NCBI GenBank assembly: GCA_009694865.1 | Contig: SICD01000003.1 | Location: 1-50,195, forward strand | Direction: 5' to 3' | Length of the DNA stretch: 50,195 nucleotides | DNA from: Candidatus Magasanikiibacteriota bacterium | Lineage (GTDB): Bacteria; Patescibacteriota; Patescibacteriia; Magasanikbacterales; GWA2-37-8 | Shown here: positions 8,491-18,180 of the stretch, piece after piece | How the letters are laid out: every line of letters begins with the position of its first letter | Position numbering within the stretch: position 1 is the stretch's first letter | Notes under the pieces: generated by a model | The model's input: the letters and a program-made list of their open reading frames with translations, nothing else | Told to the model about the DNA's origin: nothing | The model's database searches: none | Position numbers and translations under genes: made by a program

Positions 8491-8618
8491 CGTTTTCCTC
8501 CAGGTACAAGATTGATCGCTCGCACGAGGCGAGGTTCACTGCCTGATTGCAGAGAACGTTTTACTATACCCCTAAACCAAACAAACGCCAATACTATCGA
8601 CAAAAGATATTAACATAC

Positions 8619-8647
8619 TTGACAAAATAGCTAGAATAAGGTATAAT
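8619..8647 (+). promoter_or_regulatory. Consensus sigma70 promoter
   Basis: TTGACA-N17-TATAAT. Confidence 0.85.
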
Positions 8648-8744
8648 AAGAGTATTAAAATGTTGTCGGAAATATCGGCGTTTATTTGGCCAAACGGGCC
8701 TCACCCTCCGTCCCCCTCCTTGAGGAGAGGGGAAAACACATCAT

Positions 8745-9473
8745 ATGAAATTAGACACTATCCTCCAAACCTTCGGCCTGAAACCAAAAGAAGCCGCTAT
8801 CTATTTGGCCACTTTAGAATTGGGTTCCGGGTCAGTCCAAAAAATTGCGAGCAAGGCCGGTGTGATTCGTTCTACTACCTACGAAGTACTCGAAGTACTG
8901 CGCGAAAAAAGTTTGGTTACCACATTTTTAAAAAAACACATTCGTTACTATAGCGCCGAGGATCCAAACCAGATAGTACATTTTGCCGAAAGCCGGGTCG
9001 CCACTCTTAAAGAAGCCCTACCCGAACTCAATGCCTTGGTAGGCAAAAATCGCCGCCGACCAACGGTGCGATTCTATGAGGGCAAGGAAGAAATGGGAAT
9101 TGTATTCAACGAAATCCTCACTGAGGCTGACACGCTTATTGGTCTTAGCTCCACCGACGATTTGTTCCGTGAAATGGGCGAGGTACATAAACATTTTTTA
9201 GCCAAGCGCATAGCCAAAAAAATCCCGCTACGCGTTATTTTGCGTGACACACCCTTTGGACGCGAACGCCAACGTAAAGGGCCCCAAGAATTACGCGATG
9301 CCAGACTGATGAGCGCGGAGCAATCGTTTCACGGGCAAATGTATACTTGGAAAAATAAATTTGCTCAATTCTCGTTTAAAGATGATTTTGTCGCGGTTGT
9401 TACCGAAAGCAAAGAATTAGCCGACATGCAACGCGCCTTGTTTGAAAATTTGTGGGCCCTGCTACCTCGTTGA
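8745..9473 (+). CDS. TrmB-family transcriptional regulator
   Basis: MKLDTILQTFGLKPKEAAIYLATLELGSGSVQKIASKAGVIRSTTYEVLEVLREKSLVTTF winged HTH; 242 aa. Confidence 0.85.
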   Translation: MKLDTILQTFGLKPKEAAIYLATLELGSGSVQKIASKAGVIRSTTYEVLEVLREKSLVTTFLKKHIRYYSAEDPNQIVHFAESRVATLKEALPELNALVGKNRRRPTVRFYEGKEEMGIVFNEILTEADTLIGLSSTDDLFREMGEVHKHFLAKRIAKKIPLRVILRDTPFGRERQRKGPQELRDARLMSAEQSFHGQMYTWKNKFAQFSFKDDFVAVVTESKELADMQRALFENLWALLPR

Positions 9474-9500
9474 CACCTGCATTAATTACGGCTACAATAA

Positions 9501-9536
9501 CGCAATCGCGTTTAGGATTTAGAAATTAGTGCTTAG
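9501..9536 (+). repeat. 36-bp leader repeat, copy 1
   Basis: CGCAATCGCGTTTAGGATTTAGAAATTAGTGCTTAG; 34/36 identical to 10622-10657. Confidence 0.9.
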
Positions 9537-9561
9537 TCTTTATTTTTTAATAAAATTATAT

Positions 9562-10605
9562 ATGGAAGAATTTACCATCAAAGGCCTGGCAAAAATCAAC
9601 AACGAACGTAACCCTCCTGCCACTGATGTGGCAGAAACAGATCCTAACTCTAGCCAAGAAACAGCCGACAATCAAGCGGGTGAAACACCAGAAACCACCT
9701 ATGAAGCAAAAACCGGCCAAAATTTATTAAATTTGGAATTAAAGGCGAGGGACGAAAAAAGACGCGGCGAATTTGCTTTCTCACTAGAACAATTCGCGCG
9801 CATGGGCGGTCAACAACTGGTTGATCTGTTTGGCGTTGAAAACGTGTCCGATGCCCTTGATTCTTTTACAATAGATTTAAAACGCGCCCGTGAACCAAGT
9901 CTGTTAGATTTAGTCAGAAAATTAGAACCGGACAAAACCAAACGATCAGAGATATATCAAACCATTACCAAGCAAGCTGAAGACGCCGCTACTGCGTTTC
10001 AGCCATGGACACGTACGGCTAGCCAAAACTATTCTGATGCCGCCCCTAGCCCCGGATTTGCGCACTCGATAAAAATGCACATGGAAGCTTGCCGCACCCT
10101 TGATTCTGTTCTCGGCAGCCTTGGCAATATCGGAGGCAAAATACTAGATACTTTGCCAATCGGGTTTAGAATTAAAGCTGAACATCAAGGCGGTATTGGG
10201 TTTTTAAAGGACACTCTAGAACAGGACGGCACTGCCAAAACCTTAGACGTCGCCATTTCTGAATTGCGTGGTGACATTGCTACGGATGAGAGAGGTCGCA
10301 TTTCTGAAGCAATCAGAATGTTAACCGAATTGAACGAATGCATCCAGCGCCAAGAGGAAATGATTGATACCGCCGCCTGGGAAACAATTCGCCCGTCGGT
10401 AGAAAACATTGGTAAACTTATGAAAGATTCGGCCGGTAGTGAGCTCGAAGAAAATATCAGTCTCAGCGTAGCCGAAAGCATGATGAAAGAATTAGCACAA
10501 TTACGCCAACTTACCAACAAACAAAAAAACACCGCTACCGCCGAATTACACGCTTTAAAACAACGCGCCGAAATGGTTGCGCGACCGTATCACGCTATTC
10601 CATAA
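9562..10605 (+). CDS. Hypothetical protein
   Basis: Long ORF, MEEFTIKGLAKINNERN..., predominantly helical/hydrophilic. Confidence 0.75.
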   Translation: MEEFTIKGLAKINNERNPPATDVAETDPNSSQETADNQAGETPETTYEAKTGQNLLNLELKARDEKRRGEFAFSLEQFARMGGQQLVDLFGVENVSDALDSFTIDLKRAREPSLLDLVRKLEPDKTKRSEIYQTITKQAEDAATAFQPWTRTASQNYSDAAPSPGFAHSIKMHMEACRTLDSVLGSLGNIGGKILDTLPIGFRIKAEHQGGIGFLKDTLEQDGTAKTLDVAISELRGDIATDERGRISEAIRMLTELNECIQRQEEMIDTAAWETIRPSVENIGKLMKDSAGSELEENISLSVAESMMKELAQLRQLTNKQKNTATAELHALKQRAEMVARPYHAIP

Positions 10606-10621
10606 AAAATCGCCACACTAT

Positions 10622-10657
10622 CGCAATCACGTTTAGAATTTAGAAATTAGTGCTTAG
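10622..10657 (+). repeat. 36-bp leader repeat, copy 2
   Basis: CGCAATCACGTTTAGAATTTAGAAATTAGTGCTTAG upstream of gmk. Confidence 0.9.
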
Positions 10658-10670
10658 AAATTTTTAATAT

Positions 10671-11237
10671 ATGGGTCTCCTCGTTGTCATCTCCTCCCCC
10701 TCCGGCGGCGGCAAAGACGCGGTTATCAATGCTCTGCTTGAACGGTTTTCCAACTCCGCGCGCTTTGTCACCACCACCTCGCGTCCGCCCCGCCCCGGCA
10801 ACCAAGAAGGCGTGGATTATCATTTTATTACTTCTGAAGAATTTGCGGCCAAAATTAAGCACAGCGATTTTATTGAATATAATCTTTATGCCGGGCATTA
10901 TTATGGAACGGAGAAAAGCCGTTTAGATGAAGCTCTTGAACGTAACAAACTCGTCCTCACGCAAATTGAGGTGAATGGCAAACACAATCTCGACAAAGCG
11001 AATATCCCCCACTTGGCTGTTTTCCTCCTCCCCGAAAGTTTAAACGTTCTTCGCCACCGCATTGAAAAACGCGGCGGGGTATCCGAAACTGACCTCAAAG
11101 AACGCCTGGCGATTGCGGAAAAAGAAATTGCTGCCTCGGGCGACTATGACTACCGCATTGTGAACGCCGAAGACAAATTAGACGAAACCATTGAAAAAAT
11201 AGCGGAAATAATCAAATCTCATTTATCCGGAAACTAA
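10671..11237 (+). CDS. gmk: Guanylate kinase
   Basis: MGLLVVISSPSGGGKDAVINALLERF, TTTSRPPRPGNQEGVDYHFIT, EYNLYAGHYYGTEK. Confidence 0.95.
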   Translation: MGLLVVISSPSGGGKDAVINALLERFSNSARFVTTTSRPPRPGNQEGVDYHFITSEEFAAKIKHSDFIEYNLYAGHYYGTEKSRLDEALERNKLVLTQIEVNGKHNLDKANIPHLAVFLLPESLNVLRHRIEKRGGVSETDLKERLAIAEKEIAASGDYDYRIVNAEDKLDETIEKIAEIIKSHLSGN

Positions 11238-11241
11238 ACCC

Positions 11242-11270
11242 TTGACGGAAAGTAGGAAATAGGCTAGAAT
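11242..11270 (+). promoter_or_regulatory. Putative rplS promoter
   Basis: TTGACG-N17-TAGAAT. Confidence 0.65.
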
Positions 11271-11285
11271 AGGGCAGTTATTTTG

Positions 11286-11369
11286 GGATAATGCGAATGG
11301 CCTTGAGGCTCACGAATCTTGCGAATATATTAGCATCATTCGTGGCGCACGAGCGCATTCGCATTATCC
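11286..11369 (+). repeat. Long inverted repeat in the rplS leader
   Basis: GGATAATGCGAATG ... CATTCGCATTATCC (14-bp perfect arms) with an inner CACGAAT/ATTCGTG pairing. Confidence 0.85.
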
Positions 11370-11390
11370 AAATCCATTGTAATAAATTAT

Positions 11391-11738
11391 ATGTCTGACA
11401 CAAATAACCAAACCGCCGACCAAAAGCAAACTTATAAACCAGGAATGGTAGTGCGCGTGCACCAAAAAGTGAAAGAAACCAACACCAAAGGCGAAGAAAA
11501 AGAACGTATTCAAATTTTTGAAGGGTTGATTATTGCCGCCAAACACGGCTCTGAAATTGGTGCCACTATCACCGTGCGCAAGGAAAGCGACGGCGTTGGC
11601 GTGGAACGCATCTTCCCCTTACGTTCGCCCGTAATTGATAAAATTGAAATCGTCCGCCAGTTCCAAGTCCGCCGCGCTAAATTAAACTTCATTAAAAATA
11701 CCGACTTTAAACGCAAAATGAAGGAAGTGAAGAAATAG
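11391..11738 (+). CDS. rplS: 50S ribosomal protein L19
   Basis: YKPGMVVRVHQKVKE...RIQIFEGLIIAAKHGSEIGATITVRKESDGVGVERIFPLRSPVIDKIEIVRQFQVRRAKL. Confidence 0.96.
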   Translation: MSDTNNQTADQKQTYKPGMVVRVHQKVKETNTKGEEKERIQIFEGLIIAAKHGSEIGATITVRKESDGVGVERIFPLRSPVIDKIEIVRQFQVRRAKLNFIKNTDFKRKMKEVKK

Positions 11739-11770
11739 ATTTAGACTGATGTGGCGAGGATTTAAACAGA

Positions 11771-11805
11771 TTATAAAATCCGAGTAGTAAGCTCGGATTT
11801 TATAA
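11771..11805. terminator. Bidirectional intrinsic terminator
   Basis: ttataaaatccgag ... ctcggattttataattttttc. Confidence 0.85.
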
Positions 11806-11813
11806 TTTTTTCA

Positions 11814-12242
11814 CTATTCTTTATTATGCCAAGCGCTTTTTATGGCCACTTCAACCTCACTCTTATCCACGACTGAAGTAAATTCATTTTCCTCTAAAAC
11901 CACACTCAATATTCTACCTATCTCAACTGCCTGAGGCGAACTAATCCATGTACTATAATCTTTTAACACTCCCATTGCTTTTGCCTTTTCACCTGCCGAC
12001 ACACTTTTCTTTGCCTCCTTAGATAGTTCATCGGCACCGTCTTTGTATTTTTCTACGGTCGGCAAATCGCTCAACATTTCTAAATATTTTTGGCCCTGTT
12101 CTGCCTCTTTGCCTCGTTCATACTGAGCGTGAAACTCACCGCCACCAAAAGCTCCAACTAACCCCAACATTAAAGCCAGTCGTTGGACGGCCGGTGGCAG
12201 CTTTTTCTTTTCAACATAACTTAAAACTTGCTCTTTGCTCAT
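11814..12242 (-). CDS. Hypothetical protein
   Basis: Likely start MSKEQVLSYVEKKKLPPAVQRLALMLG; the upstream part of the tracked ORF reads through a terminator and a GTCAT-type repeat. Confidence 0.6.
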   Translation of the reverse strand: MSKEQVLSYVEKKKLPPAVQRLALMLGLVGAFGGGEFHAQYERGKEAEQGQKYLEMLSDLPTVEKYKDGADELSKEAKKSVSAGEKAKAMGVLKDYSTWISSPQAVEIGRILSVVLEENEFTSVVDKSEVEVAIKSAWHNKE

Positions 12243-12322
12243 ATTTTGATTAATTAAAAATAAAAACTCCTTATCCAAATAGTACTCTCTCTCTCTCTGG
12301 ATTGCAAGCAAAGCCTGTGGAC

Positions 12323-12346
12323 AAAAAAAACGCCCAAAGGGGCGTT
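12323..12346 (-). terminator. Intrinsic terminator of uvrA
   Basis: Minus strand ACGCCCCTTTGGGCGTTTTTTTT. Confidence 0.88.
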
Positions 12347-12380
12347 GTGACAATGTGACAATGTAACAATTGGACGATTG

Positions 12381-12425
12381 AGCGGACAGAGATTCCTCGT
12401 CGCCGCGAAGCTCGCTCGGAATGAC
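12381..12425. repeat. GTCAT-type palindromic element (partial)
   Basis: ...gagattcctcgtcgccgcgaagctcgctcggaatgacaattg. Confidence 0.6.
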
Positions 12426-12435
12426 AATTGAAAAA

Positions 12436-15249
12436 CTACAAATACCGTCCCGTCCAACTTTTTTTATTTTTCTTAATATCCGCCGGCGTGCCTTCAACCA
12501 CCACTTCCCCGCCTTTGGTTCCGCCCTCGGGACCTAAATCAATCACCCAATCGCTACAGCGAATCACATCGGTATTATGCTCAATAATCACCACCGAATT
12601 GCCTTTGCTCACTAACTGACGAAGCACGCGCATTAATCGCTTGGTATCTTCAAAGTGAAGTCCGGTGGTAGGCTCATCTAAAATATACAACGTCTTGCCG
12701 GTGGAGGCGCGGGATAATTCTTGCGCGAGTTTAATGCGCTGGGCTTCACCGCCCGAAATGGTCGTGGCCGGCTGGCCCAATTCCACGTAACCCAAACCAA
12801 CTTCACGCAAAACATTTAATTTATCGGCAATCGCCGGAAATTCACTAAAAAAACTGTGCGCTTCTTCCACCGTCATCTTTAACACATCGGCAATGTGTTT
12901 ATTATGATAGTGAATTTCCAGCGCCTCTTGATTGTAACGGAGCCCGCCGCATTCCACACATTCCACATACACATCAGACAAAAATTGCATGGGGATGCGT
13001 ACATAGCCTTCACCGGCGCAGGCCTCACATCGACCACCTTTAACATTAAAACTAAATTTGCCCGCGTCATACGCCCGCATGCGCGCTTCCGTTAGCGAAG
13101 CAAACACATCACGAATGAGCGTAAACACACCAGTGTAGGTCGCCGGGTTACTACGTGGCGTGCGCCCAATGGGGCTTTGATCAATCGCGATCACCTTATC
13201 AATATTACCCAGCCCCTTAATTGTTTTGTGGGCACCAGGCTCCTCTTTGGCGCGGTAAAAATATTTAGATAAAGCTTTGCCTAAAATATCAATAATAAGA
13301 GTCGATTTCCCCGATCCGGAAACACCCGTAATCGACACCAACTTGCCTAACGGAATTTCAACATCAATATTTTTTAAATTAAAAGCGCTGGCGCCAATAA
13401 TACTTATTGATTTGCCAAGTAATTTCTTGGCCGCGGATTTTTTGGGGTAGAGCTCACTTAAATCCGCCTCCCCAAATAAATAATCAGCGGTGAGGGAATG
13501 TTGGCCGTTAGGCGTTTTGCCTTTAGCGGCAATTTTTTTAAAATCAGCTAACGTACCGGCGGCCAACACCTCGCCGCCATATACTCCCGCCCCCGGACCA
13601 ATATCAATTAAATAATCAGCGGCCAGCATCATAGCCGGATCGTGTTCCACAACGATGACAGAATTGCCTAGATCGCGCAAATATTTAAGTGTGTCAATAA
13701 GCTGTTGGTTATCACGCGGATGAAGACCTACCGAGGGCTCATCTAAAACATAAATAACACCGGTCAAACCAGCCGATAACTGCGATGCCAACCGCACGCG
13801 CGTCACCTCGCCACCCGACAAGGTGTTCATCGAACGAATTAAACTCAAATACCCCAAACCAACTCGCTCCAAATTTTCTAAACGCGGAATAATTTCTTTA
13901 ATCACCGGCTCTATTACTTCTATCTTGTCACCTTTAATCTTGTTAAGCGCCATAAGGCATTCCGTAACGCTTAAGTTGGAAAGTTCGGCAATAGTAAACT
14001 CCCCCACCCGCACCGCCAAGGATTCCGTCCGAAGGCGCTTGCCCTGGCAAATAGGACAAATTTTTTCCCGCATGTATTGTTCAATTTCTTTACGAACGTA
14101 ATCGGACGTGGTATCCAAATGCTTTTGCATTAAGTCGGGAATCACTCCGGCGAAACTCACTTTCTTATTCTCAATTTGGTATTGCTCTTCACCACTGCCG
14201 TACAAAATAATATCCAAAGTTTTCGAGGGTAAATCGGCCACCGGAATATGTGTAGAAAACCCGTGCCGTTCCGCCACGGCGGCCAGCATTTTTTGGTATA
14301 AACTTTGGTTGCCGGTAATTCTCGTCCACGGCTGAATGGCCCCCTCGGCCAGCGTCAGGCGGTTATTCGGGATAACCAAATTAGGATCTACTTCCATGGT
14401 AACACCCAAACCTGTGCACCGCGGGCAGGCCCCGTAAGGGCTATTAAAACTAAAACTCCGCAAATCAAGCGCCGGCAAAGCTTTACCGCACCGCGAGCAC
14501 AAACCAACCGTAGCAAACATATAATTCACGTCATTCGCGGCAATCATCACGAGCCCATTCGTGAGCTCCAAGGCCACTTCAATATAGCGGGTCGGATCCT
14601 CCTTTTTAATATCGACAATTTTACCAATCAAAAGTTCCACCGTGTAGTTGGTTTCGGCGGCAAAATAAAAACTAGCAAAATCATTAATTTTAAGAAGTTC
14701 TCCGTCAACTCGCACCCACTCATAACCAGATTTCTCTACCGTCTCGAGGAGCGCTTTAGCATCAACTCTGGTACCGCGAACGAGCGGCGCGTAAATCAAC
14801 ATTTCCTTGGCCGCGCGCGCGAGTTCTCGCGCTTTAGCGCTAATCGCCCCCGCCGAATACACATCTACCGCCACATGGCAATCGGGGCAATGTTGCACTC
14901 CGGCGCGCGCGAATAACAATCGCAGATAATCATAAATCTCGGTCACCGTGCCCACCGTGGAGCGGGGGTTCTGCGTGGACATTTTTTGATCAATCGCGAT
15001 GGTGGGCGACAGCCCTTCCATCCCGTCAATATCCGGCTTATCGCGCACTTCCATAAACTGCCGTGCGTAACTGGACAGTGACTCGGCGTACCGCCGCTGG
15101 CCTTCCACATAAATAGTATCAAACGCCAAACTGGATTTGCCGGAACCGGACAAACCCGTTATCACGACCAATTTATGCTTAGGGATATCAATGGTAACGT
15201 TTTTTAAATTATGGACGCGAGCGCCCCGGATACGTAACCGATCGTGCAT
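12436..15249 (-). CDS. uvrA: Excinuclease ABC subunit A
   Basis: [65 protein letters not shown]; two ABC modules and CxxC zinc motifs. Confidence 0.98.
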   Translation of the reverse strand: MHDRLRIRGARVHNLKNVTIDIPKHKLVVITGLSGSGKSSLAFDTIYVEGQRRYAESLSSYARQFMEVRDKPDIDGMEGLSPTIAIDQKMSTQNPRSTVGTVTEIYDYLRLLFARAGVQHCPDCHVAVDVYSAGAISAKARELARAAKEMLIYAPLVRGTRVDAKALLETVEKSGYEWVRVDGELLKINDFASFYFAAETNYTVELLIGKIVDIKKEDPTRYIEVALELTNGLVMIAANDVNYMFATVGLCSRCGKALPALDLRSFSFNSPYGACPRCTGLGVTMEVDPNLVIPNNRLTLAEGAIQPWTRITGNQSLYQKMLAAVAERHGFSTHIPVADLPSKTLDIILYGSGEEQYQIENKKVSFAGVIPDLMQKHLDTTSDYVRKEIEQYMREKICPICQGKRLRTESLAVRVGEFTIAELSNLSVTECLMALNKIKGDKIEVIEPVIKEIIPRLENLERVGLGYLSLIRSMNTLSGGEVTRVRLASQLSAGLTGVIYVLDEPSVGLHPRDNQQLIDTLKYLRDLGNSVIVVEHDPAMMLAADYLIDIGPGAGVYGGEVLAAGTLADFKKIAAKGKTPNGQHSLTADYLFGEADLSELYPKKSAAKKLLGKSISIIGASAFNLKNIDVEIPLGKLVSITGVSGSGKSTLIIDILGKALSKYFYRAKEEPGAHKTIKGLGNIDKVIAIDQSPIGRTPRSNPATYTGVFTLIRDVFASLTEARMRAYDAGKFSFNVKGGRCEACAGEGYVRIPMQFLSDVYVECVECGGLRYNQEALEIHYHNKHIADVLKMTVEEAHSFFSEFPAIADKLNVLREVGLGYVELGQPATTISGGEAQRIKLAQELSRASTGKTLYILDEPTTGLHFEDTKRLMRVLRQLVSKGNSVVIIEHNTDVIRCSDWVIDLGPEGGTKGGEVVVEGTPADIKKNKKSWTGRYL

Positions 15250-15296
15250 ACTAAAAAATAACACTGGAGTAAGCAAAGTCGCAGTATACACTATAA

Positions 15297-16751
15297 TTAC
15301 TTCATAAGCAAGTCCCCGTATAAACTAGTGCGCTTCGCGTCGCAAGCCGCACCATCAACAGCGCCTGGACAATCGATATCATAAATATCAGAAGCGGCAA
15401 ACATATCAAGTCGCATGCCTTTCTTTGCGACATCAATGGGAATAAAATATTGTTGAGAAATATCTTTCGCCTTTTTCTTAAAAAATTCATCATCACCCAA
15501 ATCCTTGGCCCGATAATTGCCTCCGGCACTATCCCCCGCGTATCCTATCCAATGATTTTCATCCTTTGAATCACAATCTTCGTTCATTTCAAATTTAATC
15601 ACCATGCCCTTAGCCCCACCCGCGCCGCATTGATTTGCCGCGCTGTCAATCACCAAGCCAGATGCCACCGCATAGTAGTTTTGGAAATCAGACAACGTAT
15701 ACGTCTTGTTGTTCGCGGCTTTAACTTCATTCATGGAACCATCCTTACACGCTATCCATAATTCATGCTCACCATCGCTATGTTTAAATGCCGTATCGAC
15801 TATTTCGGGTGTTTCCCAACCTTCAGCACTAAACGGGCTGGCCACCGCCGCGAGACAACCAGAATCCGTAAATTTCTCATTAGTAATACGCCCAACAATA
15901 GCGGCTTGCAAACAGCCCTTATTACCAATCGTGCCATCATCATGTATCTCGGTACAAATATTTCCGCTTTGGCAGATATTGCCAAAACACGTTTGTTCCC
16001 CGCCATCTTTAACAAAAAACCTGCGCCCGCAGGCCATTTCTTTTTCCCAAACAGGTTTGTCCTTATTATTTACATTATAATTTAAGTTGCCTGGCAAGAC
16101 TGGCTTACTCACTTGATCCTCTTTTTCGGTTGCCAAAGCAAACTGAGTGGTTGAGGACGCTACCTCGCAAAATTGTGGCAACAAGGCTCCCGTGCGCACC
16201 ATAAACACCTGTGGCAAACGAAAACTAACCAAAGCCGGATTAAGGGAGCTTAAAATAAAGTACGACATGTAAGCCAAAAACAGCCCCATCATGGCGCCAG
16301 CAATCCGTTTTTTAGCGCTCGTAATCGCCTCACTGTTGCCGCCCGATGTTACCCACTGCATTCCCGCCACAATAATCATAGCGACCGCAATAATCGCTGC
16401 CACTCCAATGGCGTAGCGATACATAATTTGGATAAATGTTCCGACGTTGCTAAATTCGCGTTTGCCGCCAAAGGAAATTTCGGTAGTGGTTTTACCGGCC
16501 GGCAAACATTTTCCCCAGTCGGCTCCCGCGCACGGTTCTTCACCAGTTACAAAACCTTCTCTTTTATCTTTATCATTCTTCATGTCACTAGAATCTTTAC
16601 GCGTAAATTTAGCGCGTTCAGCGGCACAATCATCTTTTTTCCAACACAACGGGTTAAGCTCGGGTGGAATTTTAGTTGCTTGAGCCAACGCAAAAGTAGG
16701 AAACACAAAAAACGACAAACCAATCATTACCGCGAACAAAAAACTACGCAT
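15297..16751 (-). CDS. Secreted/membrane protein with a VirB2/TrbC-pilin-like two-TM segment and a long extracytoplasmic C-terminal domain
   Basis: Signal peptide; [65 protein letters not shown]; Cys-rich C-terminus. Confidence 0.65.
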   Translation of the reverse strand: MRSFLFAVMIGLSFFVFPTFALAQATKIPPELNPLCWKKDDCAAERAKFTRKDSSDMKNDKDKREGFVTGEEPCAGADWGKCLPAGKTTTEISFGGKREFSNVGTFIQIMYRYAIGVAAIIAVAMIIVAGMQWVTSGGNSEAITSAKKRIAGAMMGLFLAYMSYFILSSLNPALVSFRLPQVFMVRTGALLPQFCEVASSTTQFALATEKEDQVSKPVLPGNLNYNVNNKDKPVWEKEMACGRRFFVKDGGEQTCFGNICQSGNICTEIHDDGTIGNKGCLQAAIVGRITNEKFTDSGCLAAVASPFSAEGWETPEIVDTAFKHSDGEHELWIACKDGSMNEVKAANNKTYTLSDFQNYYAVASGLVIDSAANQCGAGGAKGMVIKFEMNEDCDSKDENHWIGYAGDSAGGNYRAKDLGDDEFFKKKAKDISQQYFIPIDVAKKGMRLDMFAASDIYDIDCPGAVDGAACDAKRTSLYGDLLMK

Positions 16752-16790
16752 AAAAATACATTTACTTTAAATTACGAACCACTCGTTTTT

Positions 16791-16919
16791 GTCATCCTGA
16801 GCGGAGCGAAGGATCTCTGGCTCACTCGTCAATATACATATAACGCCAGTAATTGATTGGTAAGCCAGAGATTCTTCCGGAGTTTACACTGAACGTAGTG
16901 AACGTGTCGTCAGAATGAC
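16791..16919. repeat. GTCAT...ATGAC palindromic element
   Basis: gtcatcctgagcggagcgaaggatctctggctca ... agccagagattcttccgg...gtcagaatgac. Confidence 0.8.
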
Positions 16920-16954
16920 AATTGGCGCGTTTCGTAATTCAAAGATATTCGTGC

Positions 16955-17716
16955 TTACTTCTCTGGCAAAATATTTTTCAAATACTCCTCCCACACATTC
17001 ATAGGTACTACTCCTTCCACTTTTTCGCCATTGACAAAAAAAGTTGGCGTGCCGCGCACCCCAAAACGCAGAGCGTCAAAATAATCGGCTTTCACCACCC
17101 GTTTCGCTTCTGGTGAGTTTAAGCAACTTTCTATTTTAATCTCATTCAAATTTGCCTGTTTGGCAAAATCGGAAATTTCTTGCGGAGTAAGAGTATCGGA
17201 AACTGTATCTTGCGAGGCATACAATAAATCGTGCACCGGCCAAAATTTGTCTTGGCGCGCGGCGCAAACAGCCAACTCGGCCAAACGGGTCGCGCCCGGG
17301 TGCGTGGATTCAACTGGAATATGCCGAATAATTAAACGAACCGTATAACCATGCTTGGCCAACAGTGCTTCCATAATTGGCGCGGCCGCCCGACAATTCG
17401 GGCATTTAAAATCCACAAATTCCACAATCGTTATGGGCGCGCCCGGCCGCCCCAAGGCCGGAGCAGTTGGCAACTCCAGCGCCACTCGATCGATGGCGCC
17501 GGCTTTAACGGTATTGCGGGAGAGCGAAGAAGTAAAATTATCCACAAATTTGTTACTAAGCCAAGCGCCGTTACCATGGCGAATTTGCCACCAATACCAA
17601 CCGGTAAAACCGCCCACTACCAACGCAATAATAACAACAAAAGCCGCGAGGCTTATTAAAACTACCCCCCACCAGCGTTGGTACCACTTTGACAAAGACA
17701 TAATTCCAAAATTCAA
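16955..17716 (-). CDS. DsbA-family thiol oxidoreductase
   Basis: N-terminal TM; ITIVEFVDFKCPNCRAAAPIMEALL (CPNC active site); RFGVRGTPTFFVNGEKVEG (cis-Pro loop). Confidence 0.9.
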   Translation of the reverse strand: MNFGIMSLSKWYQRWWGVVLISLAAFVVIIALVVGGFTGWYWWQIRHGNGAWLSNKFVDNFTSSLSRNTVKAGAIDRVALELPTAPALGRPGAPITIVEFVDFKCPNCRAAAPIMEALLAKHGYTVRLIIRHIPVESTHPGATRLAELAVCAARQDKFWPVHDLLYASQDTVSDTLTPQEISDFAKQANLNEIKIESCLNSPEAKRVVKADYFDALRFGVRGTPTFFVNGEKVEGVVPMNVWEEYLKNILPEK

Positions 17717-17820
17717 ATGTCAAATTTCAAATCAAATCCAAAGTTCAAAATTCAAAATTCAAATTTGACATTTGAGTTTTGGGCTTTATTTGACATTTGG
17801 CATTTGTCATTTGATATTCC
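17704..17820. repeat. AT-rich palindromic intergenic element
   Basis: caaatgtcaaatttcaaatcaaatcc ... tttgacatttggcatttgtcatttg. Confidence 0.75.
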
Positions 17821-17872
17821 GATCTTATTATATCATAAAACCAAAAAATGCAACACGCGGGAGGCTCGAAAG

Positions 17873-17901
17873 TTGACAAAAGAAAGAAGCTGTGTTATAC
17901 T
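17873..17901 (+). promoter_or_regulatory. secG promoter
   Basis: TTGACA-N17-TATACT. Confidence 0.8.
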
Positions 17902-17921
17902 TATTTCTACCGTTAACCTCT

Positions 17922-18146
17922 ATGAAAGAAACCATTATCTCCGTTCTCCAACTTGTTACCGCGAGCCTATTAATTATCGTTATTTTACTCCAACAAAAAG
18001 GCGCTGGTCTCGGCGGTGTGTTTGGCGGTTCCAGCAACATCTATTCTACTAAACGCGGGGTAGATAAAATACTTCATTACGCCACTGTAGTTATCGCGAT
18101 TATTTTCTTTGGCTCCTCTATTCTGCGTCTCATCGTAGCGAACTAA
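17922..18146 (+). CDS. secG: Preprotein translocase subunit SecG
   Basis: LIIVILLQQKGAGLGGVFGGSSNIYSTKRGVDKILHYATVVIAIIFF. Confidence 0.92.
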   Translation: MKETIISVLQLVTASLLIIVILLQQKGAGLGGVFGGSSNIYSTKRGVDKILHYATVVIAIIFFGSSILRLIVAN

Positions 18147-18180
18147 CCCTCGCGTTTCTTCTCTTCACTCGTCTTCCTTC

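Noticed and set aside
7618-8613. 331-aa plus-strand ORF and several other long ORFs over 7428-8603
   Set aside because: Antisense or shifted frames in a GC-rich gene; only the minus-strand 312-aa frame has beta-propeller motifs and an SD.
12285-12298. (CT)7 microsatellite upstream of a hypothetical gene
   Set aside because: Short and non-coding; no evidence of function beyond possible slippage.
11814-12497. Full 227-aa ORF as annotated in the ORF track
   Set aside because: Its first ~85 codons run through the uvrA terminator and a dispersed palindromic repeat; MSKEQVLSYVEKK at 12242 is the plausible start.
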